From assembly GCF_004912275.1 (NCBI RefSeq), contig NZ_STGY01000029.1, positions 1,259 through 65,258 on the forward strand: a DNA stretch of 64,000 nucleotides, written 5' to 3'. Below, in pieces: positions 32,766 to 40,730 of the stretch; within the stretch, counting starts at the first letter, position 1, and each line of letters begins with the position of its first letter. This stretch comes from Glycomyces buryatensis. GTDB taxonomy: Bacteria > Actinomycetota > Actinomycetes > Mycobacteriales > Micromonosporaceae. A program made the position numbers and the translations under genes. The notes beneath the pieces were generated by a model. It was given only the letters and a program-made list of their open reading frames with translations, made no database searches and had not been told where the DNA came from.

Positions 32766-34084
32766 CGCGCCTCGATGGCGCCGACCTCGGCGAGCGAGTC
32801 CCTGATCTCGGCGCCGTCGCCGAGGATGACGGTGACCGCCCTCTCGGGGCTCATCCGCTCGCCCGCGACTCGCTTGATGTCCTCGGGTGTGACCGAACGC
32901 AGCCGCTCGGAGTGCTCGGCCAGCCACGACAGCGGCAGGCCGGCGGCGGCCAGCGCGGAGATGTAGTTGGCGACGCCGGACTGGGTGGCGGTGGCGAGCT
33001 TGATCGACCCGAGCGCGTAGCGGCGGGCGAGGTCGAGCTCGTCCTGGCTCGGCGGATTGTCGGCCATGCCGCGCAGTTCGGCGTACAGCTCTGCGAGGGC
33101 GGGGGCGGTGACCTCGGTGGCGACGTCGACGGCGGTGAGCTGGAAGGAGCCAGCCGGGTTGTGGTCCACGTGGGATCTCGGCGAGTAGCCGTAGCCCTTG
33201 GACTCGCGCAGGTTCATCACCAGGCGGGAGGTGAAGTAGCCGCCGTAGATGAGGTTGGCCAGGTGTTGGGCGGCGTTGTCGGGGTGGCTGCGGTCGATGG
33301 CGGGGTAGGCGACGCGCAGGGCGGACTGGACCGAGTCGGGCCGGTCGACCAGGACGATCGGGCCGGGCCGCAGGTCCGGCAGGGATTCCATGGTGCGCGG
33401 TTCTCCGGCACCGTTCCAGGCGGAGAGGTACTTCTCGACGGCGGCCCAGGCGGCGTCGGGGTCGATGTCGCCGACGATGACGAGGCGGGCGCCGGCGGGG
33501 TGGATCCGGGAGGCGTGCAGTGCCTGCACGGCCTGGCGGGTGACGGCGGCGACCTCGTCGGCGCCGGGCTGCTGGTGGCCGTAGGGGTGGTCGCCCCACA
33601 GGCGGGCGTCGAGGGCGCGCGAGACGAGGAAGTCGGGCTGCTGCTCGGCGACGGAGAGGCTGTCGATCATGCGGGAGCGTTCGACTTCGAGCGGTCCGTC
33701 GGGATAGTCGGCGGCGGTCAGCAGCTCGCCGAGGATGCCGAGGAGTTCGGGCAGTCCGGTGGCGAGGCTGTTGCCGGACACGGCGATCCGGTCGGGGTCG
33801 GAGCCGGCGCCGAGAGCGCCCCCGACGGTCTGGAGCCGCTGGGCGATCTCGGTCATCGAGGCGTTCTCGGTGCCGGAGAACAGGGCCGAGGCCAGCAGGT
33901 CGGCGGCGGCGAGGTCGGCGTGGGCGGCCGGGATCGACAGGCGGATCTCGGCGAGCGGGACGCCGGGGCGGCGGACCAGGTTCACCTGGAGTCCGTTGGG
34001 GAGCGACTGCCGGATCGGCGTCGGCAGGCTCAACGGGACCTCGGGTGCGAGGCCGGGCACGGTCTTGGTGATCGGGTCGCTCAT
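32762..34084 (-). CDS. M16 family peptidase-like protein, probably inactive half
   Basis: A 440-residue M16 (insulinase/processing-peptidase) protein. It lacks the HxxEH zinc motif at the expected N-terminal position, where it reads HADLAAADLLASALF. It keeps an M16 C-lobe pattern (NLRESKGYGYSPRSHVD). M16B peptidases often work as pairs of one active and one inactive subunit. The partner with HLFEH lies directly upstream with a 4-bp overlap, so the two probably form one enzyme. Confidence 0.9.
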   Translation of the reverse strand: MSDPITKTVPGLAPEVPLSLPTPIRQSLPNGLQVNLVRRPGVPLAEIRLSIPAAHADLAAADLLASALFSGTENASMTEIAQRLQTVGGALGAGSDPDRIAVSGNSLATGLPELLGILGELLTAADYPDGPLEVERSRMIDSLSVAEQQPDFLVSRALDARLWGDHPYGHQQPGADEVAAVTRQAVQALHASRIHPAGARLVIVGDIDPDAAWAAVEKYLSAWNGAGEPRTMESLPDLRPGPIVLVDRPDSVQSALRVAYPAIDRSHPDNAAQHLANLIYGGYFTSRLVMNLRESKGYGYSPRSHVDHNPAGSFQLTAVDVATEVTAPALAELYAELRGMADNPPSQDELDLARRYALGSIKLATATQSGVANYISALAAAGLPLSWLAEHSERLRSVTPEDIKRVAGERMSPERAVTVILGDGAEIRDSLAEVGAIEAR

Positions 34085-35382
34085 TGTTCGCCTCCCGGGA
34101 CGACTTCGAGGATGGCGCGGCGCTGCGGCGTCATCGACGCCGCCGCACCGGCCACGGATTCGGCGGTGACCTCGCCGAGCAGGGCCGCGAAGCGGGTGGC
34201 GACGCGGGCGTCGCCGTGGAAGATCTCGGCGGTGGCGAGGCGGCGCGAGCGTCCCATGACGGAGTCGTCGCCGCGCAGGAGCTGGGCCGCGACGCGGGCC
34301 TTGACCCGGTCGAGCTCGGCTTCGTCGACGCCTTCGGCCACGCGGGCGAGCTCGGCGTCCACGGTGGCCAGGAGGCCGTCGACGTCGGTGGCCGGTGGCA
34401 GGAACGCCTGTATGAGCAGCGCGGTCGGGCCGCGGGACGCGAAGGGCTCGGCCATGAAGGTGGCGTGAGCGGCCACGGCGGTGGCGGTGCGGTCCTGGTG
34501 GACCAGGCGCTCGACCAGCCGGGAGGCGTCGCCGTCGGTGAGCAGCTCGCCGAGGACGACGTACGGCAGGAACTCGTCCATCTCGGTGACCGGGTCGGGG
34601 GTGCGCCAGGCCATCGCGACGGCCGGGAGCGTCGCCCTTTCATCCGCATAGGATTCGCGGCGTTCGCCGTCGAGGTCCGGCTCGTTGAACGACGGGAGCA
34701 CCGGCGCGGGCCGGGACTCCACGTCACCGAAGTGGCGCTGGACCAGTTCGCGGGCGGTGTCGAGCTGGAAGTCCCCGGCGACCGAGAGCACCGCGTTCGA
34801 GGCCGGATAGAAGGCGTCGAAGAATGCCTGCGCGTCGGCGACCGTGGCCGCCTCGAGGTCGCCGAAGGAGCCGTAGCCGTCGTGCGCGTTGGGGAAGGTG
34901 TCGAACATGACCGGCGGGAGCTTGAGCCAGGGGAAGCCGCCGTAGGGGCGGTTCAGGACATTGACCCGAATCTCCTCCTTGACGACCGAGACCTGGTTCT
35001 CGAGGTTCTCCTCGGTGATCGCCGGGCCCCGCATCCGGTCCGACTCCAGGAACAGCGCCAGCTCGAGCCCGTTGGAGGGCAGCAGGTTGAAGTAGTCGGT
35101 GTAGTCGATGTGGGTGGAGCCGTTGAAGGTCCCGCCCGCCGACTGGACGTGCCGCATGTGCTCGGCCTTGCCGACATTGTGCGAGCCCTGGAACATCATG
35201 TGCTCGAACAGGTGGGCGAAACCGGTGCGGCCCTCGGGCTCGCTCCGCATGCCCACGTCGTACACCACCGCCACCCCGACCACCGGCGCACCGGGATCGG
35301 GCGCCAGGACCACCCGCAACCCGTTGTCGAGCCGGTACGTCTCGATCGCGAACGCCGGGGCGGGAATCGTCGCAACAGTCAT
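34081..35382 (-). CDS. M16 family zinc metallopeptidase, catalytic subunit
   Basis: A 433-residue M16 peptidase with the inverted zinc motif HLFEH followed by MMFQGSHN, and the downstream Glu region in NLENQVSVVKEE. It also has the M16 motif GDFQLDTARELVQRHFG. It probably degrades short peptides, possibly in the cytoplasm since no signal peptide is seen. It leads a three-gene coupled operon with the inactive partner and nudC. It is divergent from metNIQ. Confidence 0.93.
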   Translation of the reverse strand: MTVATIPAPAFAIETYRLDNGLRVVLAPDPGAPVVGVAVVYDVGMRSEPEGRTGFAHLFEHMMFQGSHNVGKAEHMRHVQSAGGTFNGSTHIDYTDYFNLLPSNGLELALFLESDRMRGPAITEENLENQVSVVKEEIRVNVLNRPYGGFPWLKLPPVMFDTFPNAHDGYGSFGDLEAATVADAQAFFDAFYPASNAVLSVAGDFQLDTARELVQRHFGDVESRPAPVLPSFNEPDLDGERRESYADERATLPAVAMAWRTPDPVTEMDEFLPYVVLGELLTDGDASRLVERLVHQDRTATAVAAHATFMAEPFASRGPTALLIQAFLPPATDVDGLLATVDAELARVAEGVDEAELDRVKARVAAQLLRGDDSVMGRSRRLATAEIFHGDARVATRFAALLGEVTAESVAGAAASMTPQRRAILEVVPGGEQ

Positions 35383-35400
35383 GGCGTGACCCTATCTCAG

Positions 35401-35412
35401 CGAGGGCCCTCG
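35401..35412. promoter_or_regulatory. Palindrome CGAGGGCCCTCG
   Basis: A perfect 12-bp palindrome between the divergent M16 gene and the metN promoter. A second copy of its core (GAGGGCCCTC) sits at 35554-35563, at the leader ORF stop codon. It is a possible operator or RNA element. Confidence 0.35.
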
Positions 35413-35440
35413 CAGAGCGCGCGGCGTTCGTCACAGACTC

Positions 35441-35469
35441 TTGGCGCCGGGACGTTCACCCGCTTTACT
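35441..35469 (+). promoter_or_regulatory. Promoter of the metNIQ leader
   Basis: TTGGCG (35441-35446) and TTTACT (35464-35469) are spaced by 17 bp, matching a housekeeping-sigma promoter. The expected start point lies 7-9 bases further, at the GTG of the leader ORF. Confidence 0.6.
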
Positions 35470-35477
35470 TGCCAACT

Positions 35478-35555
35478 GTGAACGGACAGCACTTCGAACG
35501 AGCCTGCGACGCGGACCGCGCCGCCGCTCAGTGCTGCCGAATGTGCGCTGGCTGA
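35478..35555 (+). CDS. Leaderless Cys-rich leader peptide (uORF) of metNIQ
   Basis: A 25-codon ORF reading VNGQHFERACDADRAAAQCC then RMCAG. Four of its Cys codons lie in the second half of the peptide or at its middle, with a consecutive pair and a Met near the end. There is no Shine-Dalgarno; the GTG sits 8 nt after the -10 element, as expected for leaderless translation. Cys-rich leaderless uORFs in mycobacteria attenuate sulfur genes when cysteine is plentiful. Here it precedes metN by 60 bp. The function is inferred; no canonical terminator follows. Confidence 0.55.
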   Translation: MNGQHFERACDADRAAAQCCRMCAG

Positions 35556-35587
35556 GGGCCCTCGTAACGCCGCGCCCCGAAGCGGCG
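35554..35587 (+). promoter_or_regulatory. Hairpins between the leader ORF and metN
   Basis: GAGGGCCCTC (35554-35563) is a palindrome overlapping the leader stop. CGCCGC/GCGGCG (35568-35587) forms a 6-bp stem with an 8-nt loop. No U-tract follows, so control of metN translation or of Rho access is more likely than an intrinsic terminator. Confidence 0.4.
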
Positions 35588-35615
35588 AATCCCCCAGCGA
35601 AAGCGATCTTCTTCA

Positions 35616-36392
35616 ATGCCTCCTTCTGCGGCCACGCCCAGCATCCGATTGTCCGGCGCCACCAAGCGTTACGGCGACGTCATCGCGCTCGACGGCGTCG
35701 ACCTGGCGGTCGCGCCCGGCGAGATCTTCGGAATCCTGGGCCGATCCGGCGCCGGCAAGTCGACCCTGCTGCGCACCGTCAACCTCCTGACCCGACCCGA
35801 CACGGGCACCGTCGAGGTCGCCGGCTCCGACCTGACCGCCCTGTCGGGGCGGCGGCTGCGGGCCGCTCGGGCGAAGACCGCCATGATCTTCCAGCACTTC
35901 AACCTGCTGTCGAACCGCAATGCGACGTCGAACGTGGCGCTCCCGCTGCGATTCGCCGGGGTGCCCCGGGCGCGTCGCCGCGAGCGGGCGCTCGAACTGC
36001 TCGACCTGGTCGGGCTCGCCGACAAGGCGAAGGTCTATCCGGGGCAGCTCTCGGGCGGGCAGCGCCAGCGCCTGGCGATCGCCCGCGCTCTCGCGGCCGA
36101 CCCCGAGGTGCTGCTTTCGGACGAGGCCACGAGCGCGCTCGACACCGAGACCACCGACGAGATCCTCGACCTGCTCGCGCGGCTCAACCGCGAGCTGGGG
36201 CTGACGATCCTGCTCATCACCCACGAACTCGAGGTCATCACCCGCATCTGCGACCGCGCGGCGGTCATGGAGGCCGGGCGGTTCGTGGAGACGGGATGGA
36301 CCTCCGAGCTGCTGGCCGACGCGGATTCGCGGCTCGGCTCGCAGGCGCGGCGCCTGGCGGCCCGCCTGGTCGGAGAGGAGATCGTCAAGTGA
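35616..36392 (+). CDS. metN: Methionine-type ABC importer ATPase MetN
   Basis: A 258-residue ATPase of the methionine uptake family. It has Walker [10 protein letters not shown], the signature [15 protein letters not shown], Walker [13 protein letters not shown] and the switch His in ITHELEV. Typical MetN has about 340 residues with a C-terminal NIL domain that binds methionine and inhibits transport. This protein ends shortly after the core, so that feedback domain is absent. The stop overlaps the GTG start of metI. An upstream leader peptide may supply regulation instead. Confidence 0.92.
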   Translation: MPPSAATPSIRLSGATKRYGDVIALDGVDLAVAPGEIFGILGRSGAGKSTLLRTVNLLTRPDTGTVEVAGSDLTALSGRRLRAARAKTAMIFQHFNLLSNRNATSNVALPLRFAGVPRARRRERALELLDLVGLADKAKVYPGQLSGGQRQRLAIARALAADPEVLLSDEATSALDTETTDEILDLLARLNRELGLTILLITHELEVITRICDRAAVMEAGRFVETGWTSELLADADSRLGSQARRLAARLVGEEIVK

Positions 36393-37042
36393 ATTCTCAG
36401 ATGGCCGAACGCCTTTACGAGGCACTGCTGGAGACGCTCCACATCGTCGCGGTGGCGGGGCTGTGGACGCTCGTCGGCGGACTCGTCCTCGGCGTGATCC
36501 TGTACGTCACCTCCAAGACCGGGCCGCGCCCGCTGGCCGTGCTCAACGCGCCGCTGGGCCTGGTCGTCAATATCGGCCGCAGCGCCCCGTTCGTGATCCT
36601 CATGGTCGCGATCGTGCCGCTGACCAGGGCCATTACCGGCACCACGATCGGAACCGCGGCGGCGATCGTGCCGCTGGCGGTGGCGTCGATCCCGTTCTTC
36701 GCCCGCCTGGTCGAGTCGGCCCTGCTGGAAGTCCAGCCGGGCCTGATCGAGGCCGCCCGCTCCATGGGCGCCTCCGTGCCGGCCCTGGTGTGGCGGGTCG
36801 TCCTGCCCGAGTCCACGCCCGGTCTCATCCGCGGCTTCACCGTCACGCTCGTCGCCGTCATCTCGTATTCGGCGATGGCCGGCATCGTCGGCGGCGGCGG
36901 ACTGGGCGACCTCGCCTACCGCTACGGCTACCAGCGCTTCCAGACCGAGTACATGATCTGGCCGCTCATCATCCTGGTCGTACTCGTCCAGATGTTCCAA
37001 ATCCTCGGCGACCGGTGCGCCCGCACCCTCGACCGCCGCTAA
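36389..37042 (+). CDS. metI: Methionine-type ABC importer permease MetI
   Basis: A 217-residue membrane permease with five transmembrane helices. It has the family motif [19 protein letters not shown] and the coupling helix [15 protein letters not shown], ending in [17 protein letters not shown], all typical of MetI. GTG 36389 overlaps the metN stop and has GAGGAG 8 nt upstream. Open frame extends far upstream but only as metN in another frame. Confidence 0.94.
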   Translation: MNSQMAERLYEALLETLHIVAVAGLWTLVGGLVLGVILYVTSKTGPRPLAVLNAPLGLVVNIGRSAPFVILMVAIVPLTRAITGTTIGTAAAIVPLAVASIPFFARLVESALLEVQPGLIEAARSMGASVPALVWRVVLPESTPGLIRGFTVTLVAVISYSAMAGIVGGGGLGDLAYRYGYQRFQTEYMIWPLIILVVLVQMFQILGDRCARTLDRR

Positions 37043-37081
37043 GAAAAAACCACCGATCCCCACATCTCCAAGGAGAGAACT

Positions 37082-37915
37082 GTGTTCAACCGTCGTGCCC
37101 TCATTGGCGCATCCGTCGCCGCCGCCAGCGCTTTGGCCCTGTCCGCCTGCGGTACCGACTCCGCTTCGGAGGCAACCGAGACCAACGGCACCGTGACCGT
37201 GGCCGCCACGCCCGTCCCGCACGCGGACATCCTGAACTTCATCTCGGAGAACCTGGCCGAGGACGCCGGGCTCACCATCGAGGTCGAGGAGTTCACCGAC
37301 TACGTGCAGCCGAACGTCGCCACCGCCGACGGCTCGGTCGACGCCAACTTCTTCCAGACCGAGCCTTACCTGGAGGAGTACAACGTGGCCAACGGCACGG
37401 ACCTGACCACGATCGCGCCGGTCCACATCGAGCCGCTGGGTCTGTACTCCGACAAGGTGACCTCCCTGGACGACCTCGCCGACGGCGCCCTGGTCGCCAT
37501 CCCCGGCGACGGCTCCAACGGCGGCCGGGCCCTGGCCCTGCTCGCCGACGCCGGCCTGATCACCCTCGCCGACGGCGTGGACCCCGTCCTCGCCACCGAG
37601 GACGACGTCGCCGACAACCCGAAGAACCTGGAGTTCAAACCGCTCGAAGCGGCCCAGCTGGCCCGCTCCCTGCAGGACGTCGACGCGGCGGTCATCAATG
37701 GCAACTACGCCCTCGAAGCCGAGCTCAGCCCGGCAGAGGACGCCCTGTTCAGCGAGTCCCCCGAGGACAACCCGTACGCGAACTACCTCGTCACCACCGA
37801 GGCCAACGCCGACAACGAGGACGTCGCCAAGCTCGCCGAGCTCCTCCAGTCCGACGAGGTGAGGCAGTTCATCGAGGACACCTACTCCGACGGTTCCGTC
37901 GTCCCGGCCTCCTAA
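37082..37915 (+). CDS. metQ: Methionine-type ABC importer lipoprotein MetQ/NlpA
   Basis: A 277-residue substrate-binding lipoprotein starting at GTG 37082. The signal peptide ends at the lipobox ALSAC. The mature protein has the NlpA pattern: VAATPVPHADIL, EFTDYVQPN, VDANFFQTEPYL and AIPGDGSNGGRAL. It delivers methionine, its D-form or a related thiol amino acid to MetNI. The Cys-rich leader raises the possibility of cystine as a substrate. The end is followed by a hairpin that also frames the tRNA-Trp promoter. Confidence 0.93.
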   Translation: MFNRRALIGASVAAASALALSACGTDSASEATETNGTVTVAATPVPHADILNFISENLAEDAGLTIEVEEFTDYVQPNVATADGSVDANFFQTEPYLEEYNVANGTDLTTIAPVHIEPLGLYSDKVTSLDDLADGALVAIPGDGSNGGRALALLADAGLITLADGVDPVLATEDDVADNPKNLEFKPLEAAQLARSLQDVDAAVINGNYALEAELSPAEDALFSESPEDNPYANYLVTTEANADNEDVAKLAELLQSDEVRQFIEDTYSDGSVVPAS

Positions 37916-37941
37916 CCAGGCAAAACAGCCAAGGAACCCGG

Positions 37942-37971
37942 TTGCACCGGTCTGGCCGCACCACGTAAGAT
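37942..37971 (+). promoter_or_regulatory. Promoter of tRNA-Trp
   Basis: TTGCAC (37942-37947) and TAAGAT (37966-37971) are 18 bp apart, about 32 bp before the tRNA. The -10 element lies in the loop of the metQ terminator hairpin. Confidence 0.55.
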
Positions 37972-37988
37972 AGTTGCGGCCAGACCGG
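37947..37988 (+). terminator. Hairpin after metQ (likely terminator)
   Basis: CCGGTCTGGCCGCA (37947-37960) pairs perfectly with 37975-37988 around a 14-nt loop. No U-tract follows. It ends 15 bp before the tRNA-Trp. Confidence 0.55.
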
Positions 37989-38002
37989 GAACGGCCTGGC
38001 AA

Positions 38003-38075
38003 AGGGGTGTGGCGCAATTGGCAGCGCAGCGGCCTCCAAAGCCGAAGGTTGCAGGTTCGATTCCTGTCACCCCTG
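38003..38075 (+). tRNA. tRNA-Trp (CCA)
   Basis: Acceptor arms AGGGGTG (38003-38009) and CACCCCT (38068-38074) pair. The anticodon loop is CTCCAAA with anticodon CCA, the T-loop is TTCGATTC and the discriminator is G. The 3' CCA is not encoded. It marks the border between conserved and accessory-looking sequence. Confidence 0.95.
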
Positions 38076-38091
38076 CAGATAGGCCGTAAGA

Positions 38092-38127
38092 CGAAGGGTC
38101 TCTCCGGAACACCGGAGGGGCCCTTCG
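38092..38127 (+). terminator. Terminator of tRNA-Trp
   Basis: CGAAGGG and CTCCGG pair with CCGGAG and CCCTTCG around AACA. The downstream tract is pyrimidine-rich (CTCTACCTGTT) rather than pure T. Confidence 0.6.
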
Positions 38128-38237
38128 CTCTACCTGTTGGAGTCAATGGCGTTATGTCCGACTTCCTACGTTCTTGGCACACGGATCGCGTCAAGTTGAG
38201 GGATGCGCGGACCGTCTGCATGTGCGAACATCGATAG

Positions 38238-38660
38238 ATGAGTGCGCCCGTCCAACTCACCGACGACCAACGCAAGCATCTTGATTTCATCCAGTCCTCG
38301 ATCGCACGGATGTCGAGCTCGTCGACGACCGTGAAAGGCTGGGGCATAACGGTTTCGATGACTGCATTCGGCCTGGCGGCGGCAGGGGCGATACCGCTGG
38401 TCTCGGTGCTGGGGCTGACGGCGATGGCCTTCTTCGGCTTCCTGGACTGCCGGTATCTGCGGGAGGAGCGCCTCTTCCGCGAGCTCTACAACGATGCGCG
38501 GCAGGGACTGGTGGAAACGTATTCGATGGACCGCAGCGCCTACCTGGGCCGCTGCCGTTGGCCCGCCGTCGTCAGATCCTGGTCCATCACCAGTTTCTAT
38601 GTCCCTTTAGCGCTGGTCGGCGGCGCTTCACTGACGTGGTCACTGGTCCAACCGGTGTAG
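38238..38660 (+). CDS. Two-helix membrane protein of unknown function
   Basis: A 140-residue protein. The N-terminal amphipathic region (HLDFIQSSIARMSSSSTTVKGW) is followed by two close transmembrane helices (residues about 40-75) and a charged segment (LREERLFRELYNDAR). A third hydrophobic stretch lies near the end. Proteins with the HLxFIQxxIxRM start are widespread and unassigned, and I recall them near defence genes, which is weak evidence. Its 3' end overlaps the convergent HIT gene by 64 bp. Confidence 0.75.
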   Translation: MSAPVQLTDDQRKHLDFIQSSIARMSSSSTTVKGWGITVSMTAFGLAAAGAIPLVSVLGLTAMAFFGFLDCRYLREERLFRELYNDARQGLVETYSMDRSAYLGRCRWPAVVRSWSITSFYVPLALVGGASLTWSLVQPV

Positions 38661-39154
38661 CCGCGGCCCAATCGGCGGCGGATCTCCGCGGCCGTCTCGT
38701 CCAGGTCCGCATCGAACACCGGAGGTGCCGTCGGCCAGAGTCGCGGTAGAGCGTCGCCCTCCCAGCGGGGGACCAGGTGGATGTGCAGGTGCATGACCGT
38801 CTGCGACGCCGCCGCGCCATTCGATTGCACCACGTTGAGCCCCTGCGGATGCAGTGTGGCGCGGAGGGCGTCCGCGACGATCACCGTCCAGTGAGCGAGC
38901 GTCGCGGCCAATCCCAGATTCAGCGCCCAGATCTCGGGAACATGCACCCGAGGGATGAGCAGCGTGTGTCCGATCGCGGCGGGTGACAGGGGGAAGAATC
39001 CGACCACCGTGTCAGTCCGCAGCACCTCGCGGGCTTCGGCCTCACCGGAGGCAATGCGGCAGAATTCACAGTCGTCGTCCGCTGCGATCACATCCTGCCC
39101 AGACGCATGCTCACGGTTCAGATCGGGAACCGGCACGGGCGTCCCGTCTGCCAC
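38597..39154 (-). CDS. HIT family nucleotide-binding protein
   Basis: A protein of about 185 residues with the histidine triad HLHIHLVP preceded by QTVMHLH, and an N-terminal CEFCRIASGE zinc-like start typical of HIT proteins. A PRVHVPEIW segment matches the IPxxH element. HIT proteins hydrolyse nucleotide conjugates such as AMP-lysine. GTG 39154 has AAAGGCGG 7 nt upstream and is preferred to GTG 39178. The C-terminus overlaps the convergent membrane protein gene. Confidence 0.88.
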   Translation of the reverse strand: MADGTPVPVPDLNREHASGQDVIAADDDCEFCRIASGEAEAREVLRTDTVVGFFPLSPAAIGHTLLIPRVHVPEIWALNLGLAATLAHWTVIVADALRATLHPQGLNVVQSNGAAASQTVMHLHIHLVPRWEGDALPRLWPTAPPVFDADLDETAAEIRRRLGRGYTGWTSDHVSEAPPTSAKGT

Positions 39155-39224
39155 GATGCCACCGCCTTTCCAGCCCACCGGAACTGGAGCTGACCGATGT
39201 CCGGGCGAACCTCGGCAGCATATA

Positions 39225-39266
39225 CCGTCTCGGGCCGGTTCGCGGACCGCTGCCGCCCCGAGACGG
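39225..39266 (-). terminator. Hairpin after the TIR operon
   Basis: CCGTCTCGGG (39225-39234) pairs with CCCGAGACGG (39257-39266). It lies 23 bp past the last gene of the TIR operon. The U-tract is poor. Confidence 0.5.
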
Positions 39267-39288
39267 TGATACCCGGTTGAACGAAGCC

Positions 39289-39792
39289 TTACTCACTCAC
39301 CGTCGCAGCCCACTCCTGCACCGGTTTGGTGCACGACTCCGAATCCGTGCCGCACTGGCCCTCGTTCCAGGCGTAGAACATCAACGCGGACAACAGGAGC
39401 ACGATGGCGATGTGGAGCCTTGCCAACTTCGTGAAGCCGGCCGAGAGGCTCCGGACACTGTTCAACGTCCAGTCCGCCGCCGACGCGATGGAATCGTCGA
39501 CGTTGCAGATCAACGTGGGCACCGGCTTGTCCGCGGCGCGAAACGCCACTGTCGGCACCACCAGGACCGTCAGAGCGGCACACGCCAGCCCCGTTGCGAC
39601 ACCCCGAAGCGCGTGGTCGAGAAGCTTGCTCGCCCAGATGACGCCCTTGCGGACCAACAGCACCATCACGAGCAGCAGGGCAACGGCGAACAGCGGCAGT
39701 CGCACCACCTCCGAGACTTCGGGCGGGAGCATCCCGACCGGAACGTCGACCAACGCGGCGAGCCGGTCGACCGAGGACGTCAGCATCTGCAC
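39289..39792 (-). CDS. Small multi-span membrane protein of the TIR operon
   Basis: A 167-residue protein with no recognised family. It has three hydrophobic helices (LPLFAVALLLVMVLLV, ATGLACAALTVLVVPTVAF and IAIVLLLSALMFYAW). The segment between helices 2 and 3 is about 30 residues, and the tail has two Cys (QCGTDSESC) that may form a disulfide outside. Its GTG start is 2 bp from the stop of the SPFH-like gene, so it is the last cistron of the four-gene TIR operon. A membrane effector or anchor role is inferred. Confidence 0.75.
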   Translation of the reverse strand: MQMLTSSVDRLAALVDVPVGMLPPEVSEVVRLPLFAVALLLVMVLLVRKGVIWASKLLDHALRGVATGLACAALTVLVVPTVAFRAADKPVPTLICNVDDSIASAADWTLNSVRSLSAGFTKLARLHIAIVLLLSALMFYAWNEGQCGTDSESCTKPVQEWAATVSE

Positions 39793-39794
39793 CG

Positions 39795-40730
39795 CTAGTC
39801 CCCGTCCTCTTCGGTCTTGGCACCTTTGGGGCCCTCGGCGTCCAGCGCCCGCCGCTCACCGGCCTCGATCGAACCCTTCGTCGGGCCGGGCGGCTCCAAG
39901 GTCTCCACCAGCGCCCTGGTCGTCGCGTCGACGAACTTGGCGGCCTGGCCCGAAGGGAACATCTCCTTCTCGGCCATGGTTTTCGCCAACTCGATGACGG
40001 CGGCTCGGCGAGTATTCGACCTGTCGATGGTCATGGCCGCCACCTCTCGGGCGCTCTCGGGATCGCTCGCGAGCAGATTGGCGATGGTCCCGTTGTCGCC
40101 CTGCTCAAGGACCTCCATGTACGCCTCCACGTTGCGCTTGTGGAGTTTGATCCGGTTCTCCTGGAGGGCCTCCTCCACGCGCGCCTTCAGCGGGTTGACG
40201 TCGAGGGTGGTGGCCGCATCGTGGTGTTCACGAGGGAGCCTGAGCCCGATCCTCGAGACGGTCATCCTGATGCCCTCTTCGAGGTCGAGCGCCTTGCCGT
40301 GGAACATGTCGTTGAGGCGGCTCTCGGCGTCCATCACCTCGAGTGGTTTGAAGCCGCGCGTGATCGTCGGCAGCTCGTCCAGCAGCCGCTGGCGGCAAAG
40401 GGCCTGCGCGTCATCGGCGGCTTCCCTGACGACCGTCGCGGGATCGCTGACCCGCCACTCGTAACTCGCGGTGAAGGTGAATTCGAGCGTCAAGGAGCAC
40501 GACGGCAGCGTGCCGGTGAACGAGTCGGTGTGCTTCGAGACGTCGACCACGAAGTACTCGCCGGGCCTGCGCCACAGCAGCTCGCCGTAGGTGAACGGCG
40601 AGGTCGTAGGGACCAGCCCCCCGTTTTGCAGCCGGTAGACCAGGGCGGTCCCGGGCGCTGGCGCCGGGCTGCCCCGGAAGCTGAAGCGGGAGATGGGTTG
40701 CCGATCTTTGATGGGGTTCATGTGGTTCAT
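39795..40730 (-). CDS. SPFH/Band7-like protein of the TIR operon
   Basis: A 311-residue protein. Residues about 30-160 show a Band7/SPFH-like pattern (PGEYFVVDVSKHTDSF, LTLEFTFTASYEWRVSDPATVV, LLDELPTITRGF). A charged helical region follows (ALQENRIKLHKRNVEAYMEV), then an acidic tail. SPFH proteins form ring-like membrane scaffolds. No transmembrane helix is visible, so anchoring may come from the downstream small membrane protein. Its start overlaps the stop of the large NTPase-like gene (ATGA). The family assignment is by pattern and moderately sure. Confidence 0.6.
   Translation of the reverse strand: MNHMNPIKDRQPISRFSFRGSPAPAPGTALVYRLQNGGLVPTTSPFTYGELLWRRPGEYFVVDVSKHTDSFTGTLPSCSLTLEFTFTASYEWRVSDPATVVREAADDAQALCRQRLLDELPTITRGFKPLEVMDAESRLNDMFHGKALDLEEGIRMTVSRIGLRLPREHHDAATTLDVNPLKARVEEALQENRIKLHKRNVEAYMEVLEQGDNGTIANLLASDPESAREVAAMTIDRSNTRRAAVIELAKTMAEKEMFPSGQAAKFVDATTRALVETLEPPGPTKGSIEAGERRALDAEGPKGAKTEEDGD

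Noticed and set aside
31881-33599. NudC as a 572-residue fusion protein
   Set aside because: The first 278 residues are the M16 gene read in another frame; the ATGA overlap at 32762-32765 gives the natural start.
35383-35615. SAM riboswitch before metN
   Set aside because: No SAM-I or SAM-IV core was found; the interval is better explained by a leaderless uORF and short hairpins.
38003-38075. tRNA-Trp as the attachment site of an integrated element
   Set aside because: No integrase and no second copy of the tRNA 3' end were found in the window, though accessory genes follow it.
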